Shown here: positions 45,110 through 53,534 of the stretch, piece by piece
Position numbering within the stretch: position 1 is the stretch's first letter
Layout: the number at the start of each line of letters is the position of its first letter
Notes under the pieces: generated by a model
The model's database searches: none
Seen by the model: the letters and a program-made list of their open reading frames with translations, nothing else
What the model was told of the DNA's origin: nothing
Position numbers and translations under genes: made by a program
Assembly (NCBI RefSeq): GCF_032191775.1
Contig: NZ_CP132507.1
Span: forward strand, 2,381,001-2,445,000
Source of the DNA: Rhodoferax mekongensis
GTDB taxonomy: Bacteria > Pseudomonadota > Gammaproteobacteria > Burkholderiales > Burkholderiaceae_C
DNA length: 64,000 bases
Reading direction: 5' to 3'

Positions 45110-47305
45110 TTATTTGATGGTGACAGGAATAGTCGCCTGAGTGCTCAAACCGTTGTTGTTGGTGACCACTACTTTAAGGCTGTAGGTCCCGGCAACAGGC
45201 TTGGTCCAACTTGCGATGACGTTCATGCCACTCAAAGAGAAAGTCATGCCCAGTGGAACACCTGAAATGGAGATCCGGAAGGATGTTGCAGTCGCGTCAC
45301 TGATGTTGATGCTGCTGCTAAGGGCCTTACCCACCGTGCCATTGATGGCTGCTGAGGTGATGACCGGACCTGCATTCGCTATTTTGACGGAGTAGACGGC
45401 TGTGCCGGTCAGTCCGGTTTTGGTGTCTTTGGCTGATACCGTGACGGAGTAAGTCCCCAGCGCGGGCGATGCCCACGTCACCAAGCCTGCGGTGTTGATG
45501 CTCATACCCGCAGGGTTGCCACTGATGGCGTAGGTCACCGGATTGCTGGACACGGCAGTCGCTGCAAAGGAGAGGGCAACGCCGGGGCGCCCGATCACGC
45601 TGGTTGCTGTCAGGGTAGGCGCTTTGGCGGCTGCAATCGTTACGCTGTAGGTGCCTTGGCCGGTCAAACCAGTCGCAGTGTCCTTCGCTGTGATGACCGG
45701 GCCGTAGGTGCCTACCAATGGCGTGGGCCAGGTGATAACACCCGCATTGCTAATGGTCATGCCCGCTGGTCCGCCACTCAGGGTCCAGGTTACGGGGTTG
45801 GATGCATTCACCGATACAGTGAAAGAAAGCGCAGTTCCTACCGTTCCGCTAACGGCTGCCGAAGGTACGACAGGCGCGGCGCTGGCGTTGGTCCCCGTAA
45901 GGCTGTTCACCAAGCTGGTGGCGTTGGGTGTCCCGAGGCCGGTAAGCTGGTCGTATCCCACCTTCGATGCACATGTGCTGCAGGTCCCATGGCTGCCCCG
46001 GGTAATGTCGGCGAAAGTACTCGCGTAAGTGCCGGGTACTGTGGCCAGTTGGCTGTAGAGGGCAGAGTGGGGTAGGCCCAGCGCTGCTTTGGAAGCCTGC
46101 GCGCGGCTCGCGTTGGCAATGGCAATCAGCCCGGCCCATTGTGGGGTCGACAGGCTGGTGCCCCCCACGCTCATCCAGTTCACCGTGGAGCTGCCGGGTG
46201 TCATCACGGCGGTGTATTGGCCAGTGGCCGGGTCGGCGTTGAAGGCCACATCCGCTACCACGCGGCGGCTGGTAAAGCCCATGCCCGGGACGGCATTCGA
46301 TTGGTAGCTGGGCGTCGCGGAATAGGCGCTGATGCCGCCTCCGGTGCCGGACCAGCTCACTTCTGACCGTGTGCCTGTGCCGTTGTAGTTCAATGTCGTC
46401 CCGCCTACGGCCAAAACGTTCGGGGACACCGAAGGCCAGGAGACAGCCATACCGGAGTCACCCGTTGCGGCGAGATAGGTCATCTTGGGTGCGGTGAATA
46501 CCGAGTCCACCGACGCTGTCCAACTGCCTTCTGCTGCGCCGAAACTCATGGAAACAATCCCGGGTCCCATGGAGTTGGCCAGCTTGATGGCGCCCAACAA
46601 GCTGTTGAGGGAGGCGTCCGGCGCTTCGATCAAGACAATGCGCGCGAGCGGAGCGGTGGCATGCGCCCATTGCACGTCGAGTGCAATTTCAGTCGCCCAG
46701 CCGGAGTTGTAAGCAGGCGCTGTCGCAGTCATGCCTCCAGCGGCAGTGTTGTACACCACAGAGAATTCACATGCATTAGTTGATGCTGCAGCCAGCGGTA
46801 ATGCTGCGGTGGGTGCTATGATTTTGGTAGCGCATGTCGGTAGCGCGAATTTTTGGTTGAACACGGCTAGCTCGGCAATCGCATTAGGGTTGTGGTATGC
46901 GTTGACGATGTAGATGGTCTGTCCGGCACCCATTTGTGCAGCCTTGACTGCTGTGACTGCCGTGCCACTCGCAGGCAGGTCGGGAAGGCTGTAAGCAGCC
47001 CGTATCTGCGCAGGTGTGTAGGTTGCGGTATTCGTTCCAGCCGCCATAGGCGTGAAAACAGGCTCTGCGTCCGGGCTGGGCTCCGATTGAGAAAAAGGCG
47101 TTGCGACCTGCTCTGCAACAGCGCTGGGCAGGGTTGGCACGTCCATTTGCATGGTCACGGTGCCTGACGCCACCTGATCTGCCGGATTGGAGCCGCCCCC
47201 ACAGGCGCTGAGCATTGCAATTGCAGAAAGGCAAACTGCAGCCAATGGCCACTTGGTATGGACGCTTTGGTTTTGATGATTGCGTTGGATTTCGAATCTC
47301 GTCAT
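45110..47305 (-). CDS. S53 (sedolisin-type) lipoprotein peptidase with Ig-like repeats
   Basis: 731 residues. A lipoprotein signal (WPLAAVCLSAIAMLSAC, Cys35) suggests membrane anchoring. The catalytic domain runs about 95-470: E206 and D210 in ATEIALDVQWAHA, oxyanion D283 in LAATGDSG, nucleophile S384 in VGGTSLSTPQW, and calcium-site residues in FADITRGSHG and GYDQLTGLGTPN. The usual 180-residue N-terminal prodomain is missing; only a 60-residue linker precedes the domain. Three tandem Ig-like (He_PIG-type) repeats fill about 475-731. ATG 47305 follows a GGAG site. A class-I c-di-GMP riboswitch candidate lies 64 bases upstream. Confidence 0.88.
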   Translation of the reverse strand: MTRFEIQRNHQNQSVHTKWPLAAVCLSAIAMLSACGGGSNPADQVASGTVTMQMDVPTLPSAVAEQVATPFSQSEPSPDAEPVFTPMAAGTNTATYTPAQIRAAYSLPDLPASGTAVTAVKAAQMGAGQTIYIVNAYHNPNAIAELAVFNQKFALPTCATKIIAPTAALPLAAASTNACEFSVVYNTAAGGMTATAPAYNSGWATEIALDVQWAHATAPLARIVLIEAPDASLNSLLGAIKLANSMGPGIVSMSFGAAEGSWTASVDSVFTAPKMTYLAATGDSGMAVSWPSVSPNVLAVGGTTLNYNGTGTRSEVSWSGTGGGISAYSATPSYQSNAVPGMGFTSRRVVADVAFNADPATGQYTAVMTPGSSTVNWMSVGGTSLSTPQWAGLIAIANASRAQASKAALGLPHSALYSQLATVPGTYASTFADITRGSHGTCSTCASKVGYDQLTGLGTPNATSLVNSLTGTNASAAPVVPSAAVSGTVGTALSFTVSVNASNPVTWTLSGGPAGMTISNAGVITWPTPLVGTYGPVITAKDTATGLTGQGTYSVTIAAAKAPTLTATSVIGRPGVALSFAATAVSSNPVTYAISGNPAGMSINTAGLVTWASPALGTYSVTVSAKDTKTGLTGTAVYSVKIANAGPVITSAAINGTVGKALSSSINISDATATSFRISISGVPLGMTFSLSGMNVIASWTKPVAGTYSLKVVVTNNNGLSTQATIPVTIK
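46815..46856 (+). repeat. Possible decayed copy of the 54-bp repeat
   Basis: GCTATGATTTTGGTAGC, then GCATGTCGGTAGCGC, then ATTTTTGG follow the repeat order with about seven bases missing in the middle. It would encode roughly residues 150-163 of the S53 peptidase. The closest copy is the one in cysI. Confidence 0.4.
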
Positions 47306-47368
47306 GGCAACTGCTCCGGGAAACAAGGGAGGGCCACAACGTTCAATGGAATGCGTGCGTACACATGT

Positions 47369-47460
47369 TCTCATCGGCGGCCCCGCTACCATGGCATTGC
47401 TGCTGTAGGTCGGTGGCTTTGTGTCCCCGTCTTTCAACGGGTTTACCCATAAGCACTGCC
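47369..47460 (-). promoter_or_regulatory. Class-I cyclic-di-GMP riboswitch (GEMM-I)
   Basis: Read on the minus strand, the conserved GEMM-I blocks occur in order and at the right spacing: GGGTAAACC, a CCCGT stem capped by a GAAA tetraloop with ACGGG, GACACAAAGCCACCG (consensus GACGCAAAGCC), CCTA, a second stem capped by GCAA, then GGTAGCGGGG and CCGATGAG. Total length is about 90 nt, normal for the class. It lies in the 5' leader of the S53 peptidase gene. A CTCC/GGAG pairing could hide that gene's ribosome site (inference), so control may be translational. Confidence 0.85.
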
Positions 47461-47553
47461 AGGTCGGCAGCACTCGATTTGTTAATTTTAACTTTTTTTG
47501 CGGAGTTGGCAAATATTGGCGGGTGTTTATCCCTCAACTCCGCCTTGACGCGA

Positions 47554-48771
47554 TCAGCTTTGGATGTTGCATTCACGGCGCAACAAGGCTACCGCGTCAT
47601 TGAAGGTGTAATCGTGGTCGCTGGTCAGAGTGCTCGACGCCTCTTCGATGAAGTTGGTCCACAGGCTCGCATAGTCTTCCAGATGTTCTGCAGGTGCATG
47701 GTCCTGGATGAATTGCAGGGGAAGGGCGGTTTGCAGCCCTGTTTTGCGAATTTTCTTCACTAAGGTGGAGGCCGCTTTTTCGGTCAATACGGTTTTCGCT
47801 GCACTGCCTGCGGCCATGCACAGGAAAAGGGTGAGTAGTGAGCTCTCGTCGTCATTCCCACCGGTGGCCTTGGCCCAGGCTTTAGAGACTGATCGATCGA
47901 ATTGCTCCACTTCGCTGATAGCGTCTTCCACCCAGAAGTACCGCCCCATGAATGCGGGCGTCTGGTCGAACAGCTTGCGGGCAGGAACGGCCGACTCCAA
48001 CCATTTTGCGGAGTCTTCCCAGACTGAATCACGCACGGACTCCACCACTGGAAGCCATTCGGAGGGTAGGTCTGCAGGCAGCGTCAAGGGCAGCTTGCCG
48101 GGTTTGGCAAGGTAGCGCTTGCGCAGCGCAAGAATCATCTTTTCAAAGGTAACCCAGTCCGGCAATGTGCTGCGTTTACAGGCTATAGCAAGCAATGCAG
48201 TCCGGATCACGGCCTCAGCGTCTTTACCGGCTTCCTCTAGCTCGTCTGCATCCACTCCCAATCGGCCTGCGATCCAGATGGCGGCTTCGACCACGGCCGT
48301 CGCATGGCTGCGGCTGGCCAGCTCTGCCTGGTAGTCGGCCAGCGGCCGCAGGCTCCATTTGGCCAGCAGGGGAATGTGTTCATCACGAAAGCCGCTGCGT
48401 TCGTTCATGCCGAAGTGCGTGGTCTGCGGCATGGTGATCAGCGCTTTCAGCATGTCTGAGCCCGCTTTGGAGCGGGACAGGAAACTGTTATCGCGCAGGA
48501 GTTCAGCCGCTTTTTGCAGGTCGCCTTGTGAGGCGTGTGCGAGGTGCAGGCTCACCAGATTGACAATGCGGTCTCTGGCCAGCTCCAGCTCAGGCCGCAA
48601 AAATTCGGTACCGAAATAGCGGGCGATCTGCACCATGCCTTTGGGCGCTTCGGCACAAATGGCATCGAGTTTGTCTTGTCCGATCAGGCCGTGGCGCACA
48701 CCGTGGGCCAGTGCCTTTTCGAAAAATGGGCGATCGTCAAAAAGCGAAACAGCTTGCTGTGCGGCTGACAT
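47554..48771 (-). CDS. Unrecognised protein, J-domain cluster member C
   Basis: A 405-residue, probably soluble and mostly helical protein. I recognise no domain, and there is no signal peptide or membrane segment. ATG 48771 (MSAAQQAVSLFDDRPFFEKAL) is chosen because the frame upstream runs over the neighbouring gene. It is 16 bases after the 249-residue gene on the same strand and closes the four-gene run that begins with a J-domain protein. Confidence 0.7.
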   Translation of the reverse strand: MSAAQQAVSLFDDRPFFEKALAHGVRHGLIGQDKLDAICAEAPKGMVQIARYFGTEFLRPELELARDRIVNLVSLHLAHASQGDLQKAAELLRDNSFLSRSKAGSDMLKALITMPQTTHFGMNERSGFRDEHIPLLAKWSLRPLADYQAELASRSHATAVVEAAIWIAGRLGVDADELEEAGKDAEAVIRTALLAIACKRSTLPDWVTFEKMILALRKRYLAKPGKLPLTLPADLPSEWLPVVESVRDSVWEDSAKWLESAVPARKLFDQTPAFMGRYFWVEDAISEVEQFDRSVSKAWAKATGGNDDESSLLTLFLCMAAGSAAKTVLTEKAASTLVKKIRKTGLQTALPLQFIQDHAPAEHLEDYASLWTNFIEEASSTLTSDHDYTFNDAVALLRRECNIQS

Positions 48772-48787
48772 GGCGGGAAAGTGAGGG

Positions 48788-49537
48788 TTAGATGGCAGAT
48801 TCTTCGTCGTCTTCCCGGGCGGCAGGTGTGGCCTTGCCGCGGTCGGTATCGCCAGTCTCGACTTTGCCGTCGTCCTCCTCTTCCGGCTCATCTTCTTCGT
48901 CCAGTCCCAAGTCGAATGCCCGGGCCTTGGCGCGCAGTACGAGCAGCATTTCGATGAACAAGTCGGGTAGTTCATTGCGCAGCAACCACGCCATTTGCAT
49001 CCAGTCCTGGTCGGCCACTTCGTCCAGATCCATCTTGGGGCGTACGTAGGCGGACTGGTACAAAGCTTGCTCCGACAAGATCTCGCCATCGTCTTCTACC
49101 GTGTCGAAGGTACCGCTGCGGGCAAAGGCTTCTACCCGGCTCCACTTTTCAGTGAAGTAGTCGGCCAAGGCCTCGCTTCCGCCTTCCAGGTCGCCAATAG
49201 CGGTCAAGAACTCGATGGGGTCTGCGTCTTCCCGGAAGATTACCGAATTCATCATGCCGCGCAGGTGGGTGCGAGTCAGGTCTTTGTATTGCTTTTCGAT
49301 GACCACTGCATGCGCGAACTGCTGGGGTGTGATCAGCAAATTGACGATGGACGCTTTGGAGTCGTCGTACTCGCGTATCACAGCCAAAATGTCTTTGGGC
49401 GGCAATTGCTCCAAGACCACCATCAAGGCACCATCTCCCTCGGCGTCGGCCAGTTCGGTCAACACCGATTCCGCACCGACGATATCGCCTGCAGCAATAA
49501 GTGCCTGGGTTTTTTCAATCAGGGCTAGTTGGCTCAT
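48788..49537 (-). CDS. Unrecognised protein, J-domain cluster member B
   Basis: A 249-residue soluble protein, helical for the first 200 residues (SQLALIEKTQALIAAGDIVGAESVLTELAD suggests a repeat-like helix pair). The last 45 residues are very acidic and likely disordered (LDEEDEPEEEDDGK). No known domain recognised. A similar acidic tail occurs in the upstream 184-residue protein. Confidence 0.7.
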   Translation of the reverse strand: MSQLALIEKTQALIAAGDIVGAESVLTELADAEGDGALMVVLEQLPPKDILAVIREYDDSKASIVNLLITPQQFAHAVVIEKQYKDLTRTHLRGMMNSVIFREDADPIEFLTAIGDLEGGSEALADYFTEKWSRVEAFARSGTFDTVEDDGEILSEQALYQSAYVRPKMDLDEVADQDWMQMAWLLRNELPDLFIEMLLVLRAKARAFDLGLDEEDEPEEEDDGKVETGDTDRGKATPAAREDDEESAI

Positions 49538-49569
49538 GGGGGTGTTCTCTCCGGGTGACAGGTGGGGGA

Positions 49570-50124
49570 TCAGTCTTTGTGGTCGAAGCCTTGCTCAACC
49601 ATCCATGCAGCGCCTTCTTCCTCGCTCACGCGGCTTTGGCGCTCGTCTTCATCCATGCCTTCGGGGTCGCGTTCGATGTCGTCACGGTCGTCGCCGTCTT
49701 CGTCATCGGCGCCATCCGATTGCGCGAATCGGGCGTCCGGCTTGGTCAGCAAGTATTCCAAGGCTGCTGCCACGCTCATGAACCAGGGGCCAGCAGGTTG
49801 TTGCAAGACCTGTTGCGCGAGGTTTTGAGCCCAAGGCATCAAGTCCACCGAATCCGATACGGCATCCCACTCCGGCAGGTCTTCAGACTCCTGGCGCACT
49901 AAGTCTTCCATCACGGTGGTGCGCTTGAAGCGGAAGCCCTGGTGGAACACCACGGCCACCATCTCAGGGCTCAGTTCCAGCATGCTCATCAGGAAGCTGA
50001 GCTCTTTGCGACGTTCCGCGAGTTTCTTGGCAAGAACGTTGGTGCCTTCGGAATCCGAGGCCAGATCGTCCAGCTCGGCTTGGTAAGCGCTGCGCAGATG
50101 GTGAAAGAAAGGGGAGAGGCTCAT
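49570..50124 (-). CDS. Unrecognised protein, J-domain cluster member A
   Basis: A 184-residue soluble protein: a helical N-terminal part (MSLSPFFHHLRSAYQAELDDLASD), a middle region and an acidic stretch (about 135-165, ADDEDGDDRDDIERD) before the C-terminus. No domain recognised. ATG 50124 is 13 bases after the J-domain stop and follows an AGGGGAG-like site, so it belongs to the same transcript. Confidence 0.7.
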   Translation of the reverse strand: MSLSPFFHHLRSAYQAELDDLASDSEGTNVLAKKLAERRKELSFLMSMLELSPEMVAVVFHQGFRFKRTTVMEDLVRQESEDLPEWDAVSDSVDLMPWAQNLAQQVLQQPAGPWFMSVAAALEYLLTKPDARFAQSDGADDEDGDDRDDIERDPEGMDEDERQSRVSEEEGAAWMVEQGFDHKD

Positions 50125-50137
50125 GCAGTTTGCCAAT

Positions 50138-50413
50138 TCAAAGAATGCGGGAGAAATAGGTGGACCAGATGTCGCGGGCGGTATCGATCGGACTATCGAG
50201 CAGGCCACGCCTGCGATTGTCGTCATAGGCCTGACGCTTGTCGGTGTCCGACAGCACATCGTAGGCTTCCTGCACTTCTCGGAAGTACAGCGCAGCGTTC
50301 GGATCAGGATTGCGGTCCGGGTGAAACTGCGCAGCCTTTTGGCGGAAGGCTTTTTTGATGTCAGCCAAGGTGGCCGCGCTGTTCAATCCGAGACTGGCGT
50401 AATGGTCTTTCAT
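50138..50413 (-). CDS. Stand-alone J-domain protein
   Basis: A 91-residue protein that is almost only a J domain. [28 protein letters not shown] starts helices I-II, HPD is at 31-33 (FHPDRNPD), and [18 protein letters not shown] forms helix III. It lacks the Gly/Phe, zinc-finger and substrate domains of DnaJ, so it would recruit and stimulate a DnaK for specific clients. First gene of a cluster with three unknown proteins. ATG 50413 was chosen. Confidence 0.9.
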   Translation of the reverse strand: MKDHYASLGLNSAATLADIKKAFRQKAAQFHPDRNPDPNAALYFREVQEAYDVLSDTDKRQAYDDNRRRGLLDSPIDTARDIWSTYFSRIL

Positions 50414-50432
50414 GCAGCAACTATCCTGCCGT

Positions 50433-50466
50433 AAAAGAAAAAACCCCACTGCATTCGCAGCGGGGT
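50433..50466 (-). terminator. Rho-independent terminator of tRNA-Asn
   Basis: On the minus strand ACCCCGCTGC-GAAT-GCAGTGGGGT (one G-U pair) is followed by TTTTTTCTTTT. It lies 26 bases after the tRNA 3' end and ends tRNA transcription before the J-domain gene. Confidence 0.92.
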
Positions 50467-50491
50467 TTTTAAATACCCTTGCGGGTTGTTT

Positions 50492-50567
50492 TGGCTCCTC
50501 AACCTGGGCTCGAACCAGGGACCTACGGATTAACAGTCCGGCGCTCTACCGACTGAGCTATTGAGGA
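50492..50567 (-). tRNA. tRNA-Asn (GUU)
   Basis: A 76-nt cloverleaf including an encoded CCA. Acceptor TCCTCAA pairs with TTGAGGA; D arm GCTC...GAGC; anticodon GTT at 50534-50532 within CTGTTAA; T arm with GGTTCGAGCC. A solitary tRNA gene with its own terminator. Confidence 0.98.
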
Positions 50568-50579
50568 ATGAAGCCTCAA

Positions 50580-50618
50580 ATTATAGCGTGTTTTTTCGGT
50601 GATTTTGGAAACACGCTA
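50580..50618 (-). promoter_or_regulatory. tRNA-Asn promoter (-10) with overlapping inverted repeat
   Basis: A perfect TATAAT -10 box lies on the minus strand at 50585-50580, about 13 bases before the tRNA. Just upstream is a perfect 10-bp inverted repeat, TAGCGTGTTT (50584-50593) and AAACACGCTA (50609-50618). No good -35 box is seen at 17 bases. The inverted repeat may also serve as the end of the FNR transcript. Confidence 0.6.
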
Positions 50619-50635
50619 AATTTTTGAATCTGACG

Positions 50636-51709
50636 CTAACTTTTTTCTTGGGTTCCAACACCTAGGAGCTGGTGCAAACGCGGGCTCGTGGTGGTGTACT
50701 GCAAGTGCACTTTTTTCTCGGGAGAAATAAAGGCCATCGCGCCGAAGGCCGCTAGTGTAGCCTCATGAAAGCCGCTCAAAATCAATTTTCGCTTTCCGGG
50801 ATAAAAATTTATGTCCCCGACTGCAAAAATTCCCGGAATCTCGCTTTGGAAGTTCTCGGTGTTGACCGGAACCTGCTTGCGTTCGAGGGTCCAACCCCAT
50901 TCGGCAATAGGGCCCATCTTTGGTGACATGCCCAAACGCACCAACACATGGTCGGCTGTGACAGAGGTCTCTGTTCCCTCGGCGGTCAATACCTGCAATG
51001 CTTTGAGCTGATCACTCGCTGTCACACAACCCGTGACTTGGGCAGCGAGCACCCGAACTTTCCCTGCTGCGCGGGCTGATTCCAGCAATTGCAGAGTGTC
51101 GGGTTCTCCGGCAAATACATCGCGTCGGTGAATCAGGGTCACGCTGGCGGGGCCACGCGCGTTTCCTGAGGGCTGTGCAGCCTCCAGTGCCGCCACGACG
51201 GCGGACTCATCACCACCCAACACGACGACATGGCTATCTGCAAAGCTACCGTCCGCTAACGCTCGGTCATGCAGGTAGTGCACCTGCCGGCCCTCAAAGG
51301 CTTCCAGCGCGGGGATGGCCGGTTTGCGCGGAACAAATGCGCCCACGCCAGCGGCAACAATCAGGGCCTTGGTGATGAAGGTGGTGCCGGCGTCGGTGAC
51401 GAGGCATAAGCGGCCATCGTCGAGGCGGTTGACGGACTCCACCAACTGGGAGAAATGCATCTGCGCCTGAAAGGGCGCTATCTGCTGGAGCAGACTTTGT
51501 GTGAGGCCGCGGCCGGTGGTGACCGGGGTGCCAGGAATGTCGTAGATCGGCTTGTCGGCATAGAGCTCCATACATTGGCCGCCCGCGTAGGGCAGGGCAT
51601 CAATGACATGGGCCTGCACTTCGTGCAGGCCCAGTTGGAACACTTGGAACAGGCCTACCGGGCCTGCTCCGATGACGACGGCATCGGCTTCAATCACAGG
51701 GGCAGCCAT
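50636..51709 (-). CDS. Ferredoxin-NADP(+) reductase, thioredoxin-reductase-like type
   Basis: A 357-residue flavoprotein. The FAD-binding GxGxxG is VVIGAGPVGLFQVF and the NADP-binding one is VVVLGGDESAVVAALEA; GDINFYPGKRKLILSGFHEA is the C-terminal FAD motif. It lacks the CxxC of thioredoxin reductase, as expected for this FNR type. It lies 13 bases after the ferredoxin gene and downstream of the cys genes, so it probably feeds electrons through that ferredoxin to sulfite reductase. Confidence 0.9.
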   Translation of the reverse strand: MAAPVIEADAVVIGAGPVGLFQVFQLGLHEVQAHVIDALPYAGGQCMELYADKPIYDIPGTPVTTGRGLTQSLLQQIAPFQAQMHFSQLVESVNRLDDGRLCLVTDAGTTFITKALIVAAGVGAFVPRKPAIPALEAFEGRQVHYLHDRALADGSFADSHVVVLGGDESAVVAALEAAQPSGNARGPASVTLIHRRDVFAGEPDTLQLLESARAAGKVRVLAAQVTGCVTASDQLKALQVLTAEGTETSVTADHVLVRLGMSPKMGPIAEWGWTLERKQVPVNTENFQSEIPGIFAVGDINFYPGKRKLILSGFHEATLAAFGAMAFISPEKKVHLQYTTTSPRLHQLLGVGTQEKS

Positions 51710-51722
51710 GCCGACTCAGTGA

Positions 51723-52052
51723 TCAGCGGATCAAGTGCGACAGCTTGCCGGTTTTGTCTTTCCAGTCGTCGGCATCCGGCAGAGGGGCCTTGCGCTTGGT
51801 GATGCTCTTCCAGCCGGGCAGGCGGGCGAGTTCTGCGTTCAGGGCAATCATGTGCTGCTGGTCCTTGGGTGCGTCTTCTTCAGCGTAGATCGCGTTGGCT
51901 GGGCACTCAGGAATGCAGACGGCGCAGTCGATGCACTCATCGGGGTCGATCGTCAGGAAATTGGGGCCTTCGCGGAAGCAATCCACGGGGCACACGTCCA
52001 CGCAGTCGGTGTATTTGCACTTGATACAGGCTTCGGTGACGATGTGTGTCAT
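51723..52052 (-). CDS. fdxA: 7Fe ferredoxin FdxA
   Basis: A 109-residue bacterial-type seven-iron ferredoxin. The 3Fe cluster Cys lie in [14 protein letters not shown] and the 4Fe cluster in [15 protein letters not shown] 52052 ([12 protein letters not shown]) is the usual start. Placed between the sulfate-reduction operon and the FNR gene, so a donor role for sulfite reductase is likely. Confidence 0.96.
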   Translation of the reverse strand: MTHIVTEACIKCKYTDCVDVCPVDCFREGPNFLTIDPDECIDCAVCIPECPANAIYAEEDAPKDQQHMIALNAELARLPGWKSITKRKAPLPDADDWKDKTGKLSHLIR

Positions 52053-52122
52053 GTTGTTTGAGAGCAGTAGATGAGAGGGCTGGCGGATAAATGCCAAGCC
52101 CTTGATTTTATTGGGTTTTGCA

Positions 52123-52146
52123 GACGCCCCTTGTCACAGGGGCATC
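52123..52146 (-). other. Hairpin between cysN and fdxA
   Basis: GCCCCT (52126-52131) and AGGGGC (52138-52143) with partly paired flanks form a stem after the cysN stop. No T tract follows on the minus strand, so readthrough into fdxA is possible. Confidence 0.5.
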
Positions 52147-52160
52147 TCCTTTGCGTTGCA

Positions 52161-53534
52161 TCAACTCAGCAGCAGGGCGCCGGAGGTCTTGTGGCTGGCG
52201 GTGTCCACCAGAATCAGCGAGCCCAACACACGGCTTTGCGCGTACGGAACCGCGGTAATCGCCTCTTGCAAAGCGAGCTCGATATGGCCGATGGCGTTGG
52301 GCGCAATCTCGGTGGCATCGTGCTCTTGCAAGGTGTTGATATCCAGGCTGTGCACGATGCGCTTGACCTTGGCCTTGATCCAGCGGTGGCCATGCAGAGC
52401 CAGGTACACGCGGCCGGCAACCAGGGGCTCATCGTCCATCCAGGCCACAGTGGCCTTGATTTCGCGGGTGGCTTCGGCAAAAGCACGGGGCTTGGGCGTG
52501 TCGGCAAATTCGTCGTCCGAGTCTGCAGCCGGCGTGACTTGCGCCAACAGCCAGTCGCCACGGGACACATCTACTTCGCGGTCCAGCGTGATGCCGGCGC
52601 CATGGCCTGCAGTGACGCTGCCAGGCACGCGGGCGTGGTTCACGACCTGGGCTACCACGGCAGTCTGGCCACTAGGGTGGATGCTGACGGTGTCGCCAAC
52701 TTGCACCGTGCCGGTCGCCACACGGCCCCAGAACACGCGACGGCCTTGGCTAGTGTCGGCAGAGTTGTGGAACTTTTCCACCCACTGCACCGGGAAGGCG
52801 AAGGGCACATCGGTCTCAGCGGCGGTGACGGGCAGGGTCTCCAGCAAAGCCAACAGGCTCGGGCCTTGGTAGCCGCACCAGCCGGGCGTGGCTTCCACCA
52901 CGTTGTGGCCTTTGAGGGCGGACATGGGAATGGTGGCTGTCACGGCGATGCCGGCTTGCTTTGCAAAGGCTTGCAGCGCCTCGCTGATCTTGGCGAAGGC
53001 GGCCGTGGCGTCATCGCCCAAGGCGTCTAGCTTGTTCACGGCAAAGATGATGCCTGGCACGCGCAGCAGGTTGACCAGCAGGCTGTGGCGGCGGGTCTGG
53101 GGCAGCAGGTCTACCAAGCCGTCCACATTCCACTTGAGCTTGGTCGCGTCCACCAGCACTACGGCAGCGTGGGCGCTGCTGGCGGCAGTGACCATGTTGC
53201 GGGTGTACTGCTCGTGGCCGGGCGCATCGCCAATGATGAACTTGCGGGTGGGCGTGGCGAAGTAGCGGTAGGCCACGTCGATGGTGATGCCTTGCTCGCG
53301 CTCAGCGGAGAGGCCGTCGGTAAACAGGGCCAGGTCAGCCTCGCCGCTCTTGGAGACGTTGGCCAACTGGTCTTGCAGCACCGCCTTGCTGTCGACCAGC
53401 AGGCGGCCGATCAGCGTGCTCTTGCCATCGTCCACGCTGCCGCAGGTGATGAAACGCAGGGCGGATGAAGTGTCATTTGTGCTGCCAGCGCCCGTGGAAT
53501 GTGCGGGAGCAGCAATCGTATTTGTAGCAGTCAT
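52161..53534 (-). CDS. cysN: Sulfate adenylyltransferase subunit 1
   Basis: A 457-residue GTPase subunit of ATP sulfurylase. G1 GSVDDGKSTLIGRLL, G3 DAPGHEQY and G4 NKLD are present, then EF-Tu-like beta-barrels. It couples GTP hydrolysis to APS formation with CysD. There is no C-terminal APS kinase (CysC) domain. The N-terminal 20 or so residues (TATNTIAAPAHSTGAGST) come from a 54-bp repeat. ATG 53534 overlaps the cysD stop. Confidence 0.96.
   Translation of the reverse strand: MTATNTIAAPAHSTGAGSTNDTSSALRFITCGSVDDGKSTLIGRLLVDSKAVLQDQLANVSKSGEADLALFTDGLSAEREQGITIDVAYRYFATPTRKFIIGDAPGHEQYTRNMVTAASSAHAAVVLVDATKLKWNVDGLVDLLPQTRRHSLLVNLLRVPGIIFAVNKLDALGDDATAAFAKISEALQAFAKQAGIAVTATIPMSALKGHNVVEATPGWCGYQGPSLLALLETLPVTAAETDVPFAFPVQWVEKFHNSADTSQGRRVFWGRVATGTVQVGDTVSIHPSGQTAVVAQVVNHARVPGSVTAGHGAGITLDREVDVSRGDWLLAQVTPAADSDDEFADTPKPRAFAEATREIKATVAWMDDEPLVAGRVYLALHGHRWIKAKVKRIVHSLDINTLQEHDATEIAPNAIGHIELALQEAITAVPYAQSRVLGSLILVDTASHKTSGALLLS
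53475..53528 (-). repeat. 54-bp dispersed repeat encoding the CysN N-terminus
   Basis: On the minus strand it begins GCTACAAATACGATTGCTGC and contains CCCGCACATTCCACGGGCGC. It starts four bases after the cysN ATG and encodes about residues 3-20. The copy differs from consensus but keeps the reading frame. Confidence 0.85.
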
